DNA of 64,000 nt from Symbiodinium natans. Lineage: Eukaryota; Sar; Dinophyceae; Suessiales; Symbiodiniaceae. Every line of letters starts with the position of its first letter. The first letter of the stretch is position 1. The stretch is from positions 62,001 to 126,000 of the forward strand of contig CAJNDS010002754.1 in assembly GCA_905221605.1 (NCBI GenBank), given 5' to 3'. Below the pieces are notes generated by a model that saw only the letters and a program-made list of their open reading frames with translations, was not told the origin of the DNA and made no database searches. A program made the translations under genes and the position numbers. Positions 62,483 to 64,000 of the stretch are shown in pieces.

Positions 62483-63193
62483 TTGTCATCTTCAACGGGT
62501 GTAAGTGAAATATCAGATACATATGCTACAAAAACCGAATTAGGAGACATCAACACTGCAAACTCTTCAAATATAACAGCCAACGCTGACGCTATTTCAG
62601 TCTTGAATACAAAGCAACTACAAAACTTTCATGACATCAGTTCTATCTCTCATATTTTGGCGACTACATATCAAACTAATTTGCAAATATCCAGTAGTTA
62701 CTACAGTAAAGTAGAAATAGATACTACATTTTCTAATTATTATACATCAACACAGATTGACACAAATTTATCTACTAACTTCCAAACCAACACGCAACTG
62801 GCAACCAATTATTATGATAAGGGCGAGGTAGATACATTAATAGCAGGGGCTGGATCGGGATACACAACTACTGAGGTTGATAATCTACTAGACTTAAGAG
62901 TTCCCAAATCAGATTTTACAAATAGATTTAGTGCCAATCCTATTATTGACTGTAGTGCCCCTACTGTTATTCATAGCGGTTTAACATTAAACAACTCAAC
63001 TATTAATATATCGCCAGTAGCAGGATCATTATTTAGTAATCAAACAGGAGGAGGTGATAAAGTATTAGCAGAGTTTAAAAACGCAACGAGTTATATAACT
63101 TTACAAGGAGATAAAATATTTTGTAATAATACATCAGATGACGCTATTAAACAATTAGATTTATCAATGATAATAATGCAGGTTATAAAATGA
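62483..63193 (+). CDS. Fibre-like protein, N-terminal part (no ATG, frameshifted at end)
   Basis: 236 aa from a nominal TTG; the frame is open back to 62429 (SLNNLTAVYADRFYLSSST) but contains no ATG. Repeats of the type YYSKVEIDTTF, YYTSTQIDTNL, YYDKGEVDTLI and YTTTEVDNLL resemble the trimeric shaft repeats of phage and giant-virus fibres. Then LDLRVPKSDFTNRFSANPII and a Gly/Asn-rich beta region. The frame leaves the protein near 63160 (missing T in GATTTA) and ends at 63191-63193. Function by inference: host attachment. Confidence 0.6.
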   Translation: MSSSTGVSEISDTYATKTELGDINTANSSNITANADAISVLNTKQLQNFHDISSISHILATTYQTNLQISSSYYSKVEIDTTFSNYYTSTQIDTNLSTNFQTNTQLATNYYDKGEVDTLIAGAGSGYTTTEVDNLLDLRVPKSDFTNRFSANPIIDCSAPTVIHSGLTLNNSTINISPVAGSLFSNQTGGGDKVLAEFKNATSYITLQGDKIFCNNTSDDAIKQLDLSMIIMQVIK

Positions 63194-64000
63194 GTGGTAA
63201 AATAGCAGTGCCAAGCGGTGGGTTAGTAGTAGAAAACACAGCAGATGCTAATCTATCATTTACAGTTAGAAATACTGGTAATTATATTACTTTTAATAAT
63301 GATAATATTGATTGTTATAATTCAGTTGGTGATACAGGTAGGATTTTACAACTAAATAATAATGCTAATCAGTATGTTAAATCTCATTCTTTATTAATTG
63401 ATACAGGAATAGAAACATTAACAGGAGGTTATACATTAGATGTTGTTGATAGTGCTATTATTAGACAGAACTTAAAGGTAGATGGTGATATTGATTTAAC
63501 AACTGATTTCAATTTTGATGGAGAAAACGCTAATATTAATAATGCCAATGGATTAACATTTTATAAAAATACAACAGACGCTAGTAATGTTTTAACTGTA
63601 AAAAACGCACAAGGGTATTTAAAATTTAACTCATTTAATATTAATGCTTATAATACAAGCAATGACAGTTCTTCATTACTTTTATTAAATACTGCAAATG
63701 GTAATGGTGTCTATTGTTTAAGTTTAGGCATCGGAGCAATTCAAGGCGCAAATAAACTAAATGTAAGTGGTGGGAATGCTAATTTTGGTGGCACCTCATC
63801 ATTTCAAAACACATCAACATTTAATGGTGATATTTATGTCAATAGTTCAGGCAGGATATTTCAAAGAGCAGACGCTAATAATTCATTAAATATAATATCA
63901 ACAGAAGAAATTAATTTTTCATTACAACCAAGAACAATTGATCCTACAACAGGAACAATAGCACTACAACTAAACGACACTAACGGAATTACATTAAACA
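63190..64000 (+). CDS. Fibre-like protein, C-terminal part (continues past the window)
   Basis: Open frame from an ATG at 63190 (MSGKIAVPSGGLVVENTADA) to the window edge. Its frame is open back to 63151, and the sequence FINDNNAGYKMSG there directly continues the upstream fibre frame after one missing base. Asn/Thr/Gly-rich, beta-helical-looking repeats (LKVDGDIDLTTDFNFDG, FGGTSSFQNTSTFNGDIYVN) fit a long adhesive fibre. Right end unknown. Confidence 0.6.
   Translation, partial: MSGKIAVPSGGLVVENTADANLSFTVRNTGNYITFNNDNIDCYNSVGDTGRILQLNNNANQYVKSHSLLIDTGIETLTGGYTLDVVDSAIIRQNLKVDGDIDLTTDFNFDGENANINNANGLTFYKNTTDASNVLTVKNAQGYLKFNSFNINAYNTSNDSSSLLLLNTANGNGVYCLSLGIGAIQGANKLNVSGGNANFGGTSSFQNTSTFNGDIYVNSSGRIFQRADANNSLNIISTEEINFSLQPRTIDPTTGTIALQLNDTNGITLN

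Larger units (their letters stand above)
48600..64000. mobile_element. Endogenous polinton-like virus (left part)
   Basis: AT-rich intronless block with integrase, polymerase-helicase, penton, major capsid, lipase-like and fibre-like genes in four strand blocks (minus 48.8-51.3, plus 51.5-55.4, minus 55.5-59.3, plus 59.3-64). The gene set matches PLVs (Preplasmiviricota-type). Packaging ATPase and maturation protease are not in the window. Left border is approximate. Confidence 0.8.

Noticed and set aside
62483..62485. TTG as the true start of the fibre gene
   Set aside because: The frame with matching protein character extends further upstream (SLNNLTAVYADRFYL), so this start is only an annotation convenience.

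Overview
The window looks like a piece of dinoflagellate nuclear DNA (Symbiodiniaceae-like). The reasons are Ty1/copia elements with a long pol, coding exons that join in phase only if GT, GC and GA splice donors are all allowed, CCCTAAA-type interstitial repeats, and genes scattered as tiny exons through kilobases of intron. A different, AT-rich block with compact intronless viral genes begins near 48.6 kb and runs off the right edge.

Layout. 1-14981: two tandem, nearly identical Ty1/copia retrotransposons sharing a middle LTR (LTR-internal-LTR-internal-LTR). Copy 1 has gag, protease, integrase, RT and RNase H but a 2-bp frameshift in pol. Copy 2 lost the primer site, gag and protease, and keeps an open integrase-RT frame. 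14982-21809: non-coding, repeat-derived DNA with a fold-back element. 21810-33755: a many-exon host gene for a CobW/G3E-type metallochaperone GTPase. 33756-38034: intronic or intergenic DNA with microsatellites. 38035-44526: a second spliced host gene encoding a FrnE/DsbA-family thioredoxin-fold protein. Its redox motif reads TGA-Pro-Phe-Cys, making it a candidate selenoprotein (UPFC). 44527-46991: non-coding, with a 302-bp MITE-like element. 46992-48387: a two-exon coiled-coil gene with a degenerate HNH-like region. 48.6-64 kb: left part of an endogenous polinton-like virus (PLV).

The PLV part encodes a zinc-finger protein, three GIY-YIG endonucleases, a retroviral-type integrase, a large replication protein (family B polymerase-like, SF1 helicase and an HNH-like tail), structural accessory proteins, a penton/minor capsid protein, a lipase-like hydrolase, a double-jelly-roll major capsid protein and a fibre-like protein. 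Packaging ATPase and maturation protease are not seen and may lie to the right. Integrase, replication gene (twice) and fibre gene each show a net -1 frameshift, so the copy is either decaying or carries small sequence errors. Hairpins sit at or just after several viral stop codons and probably form mRNA 3' ends.

Functionally, the copia elements and the PLV are two independent mobile systems. The host genes all lie on the + strand, as is common in dinoflagellate gene arrays.
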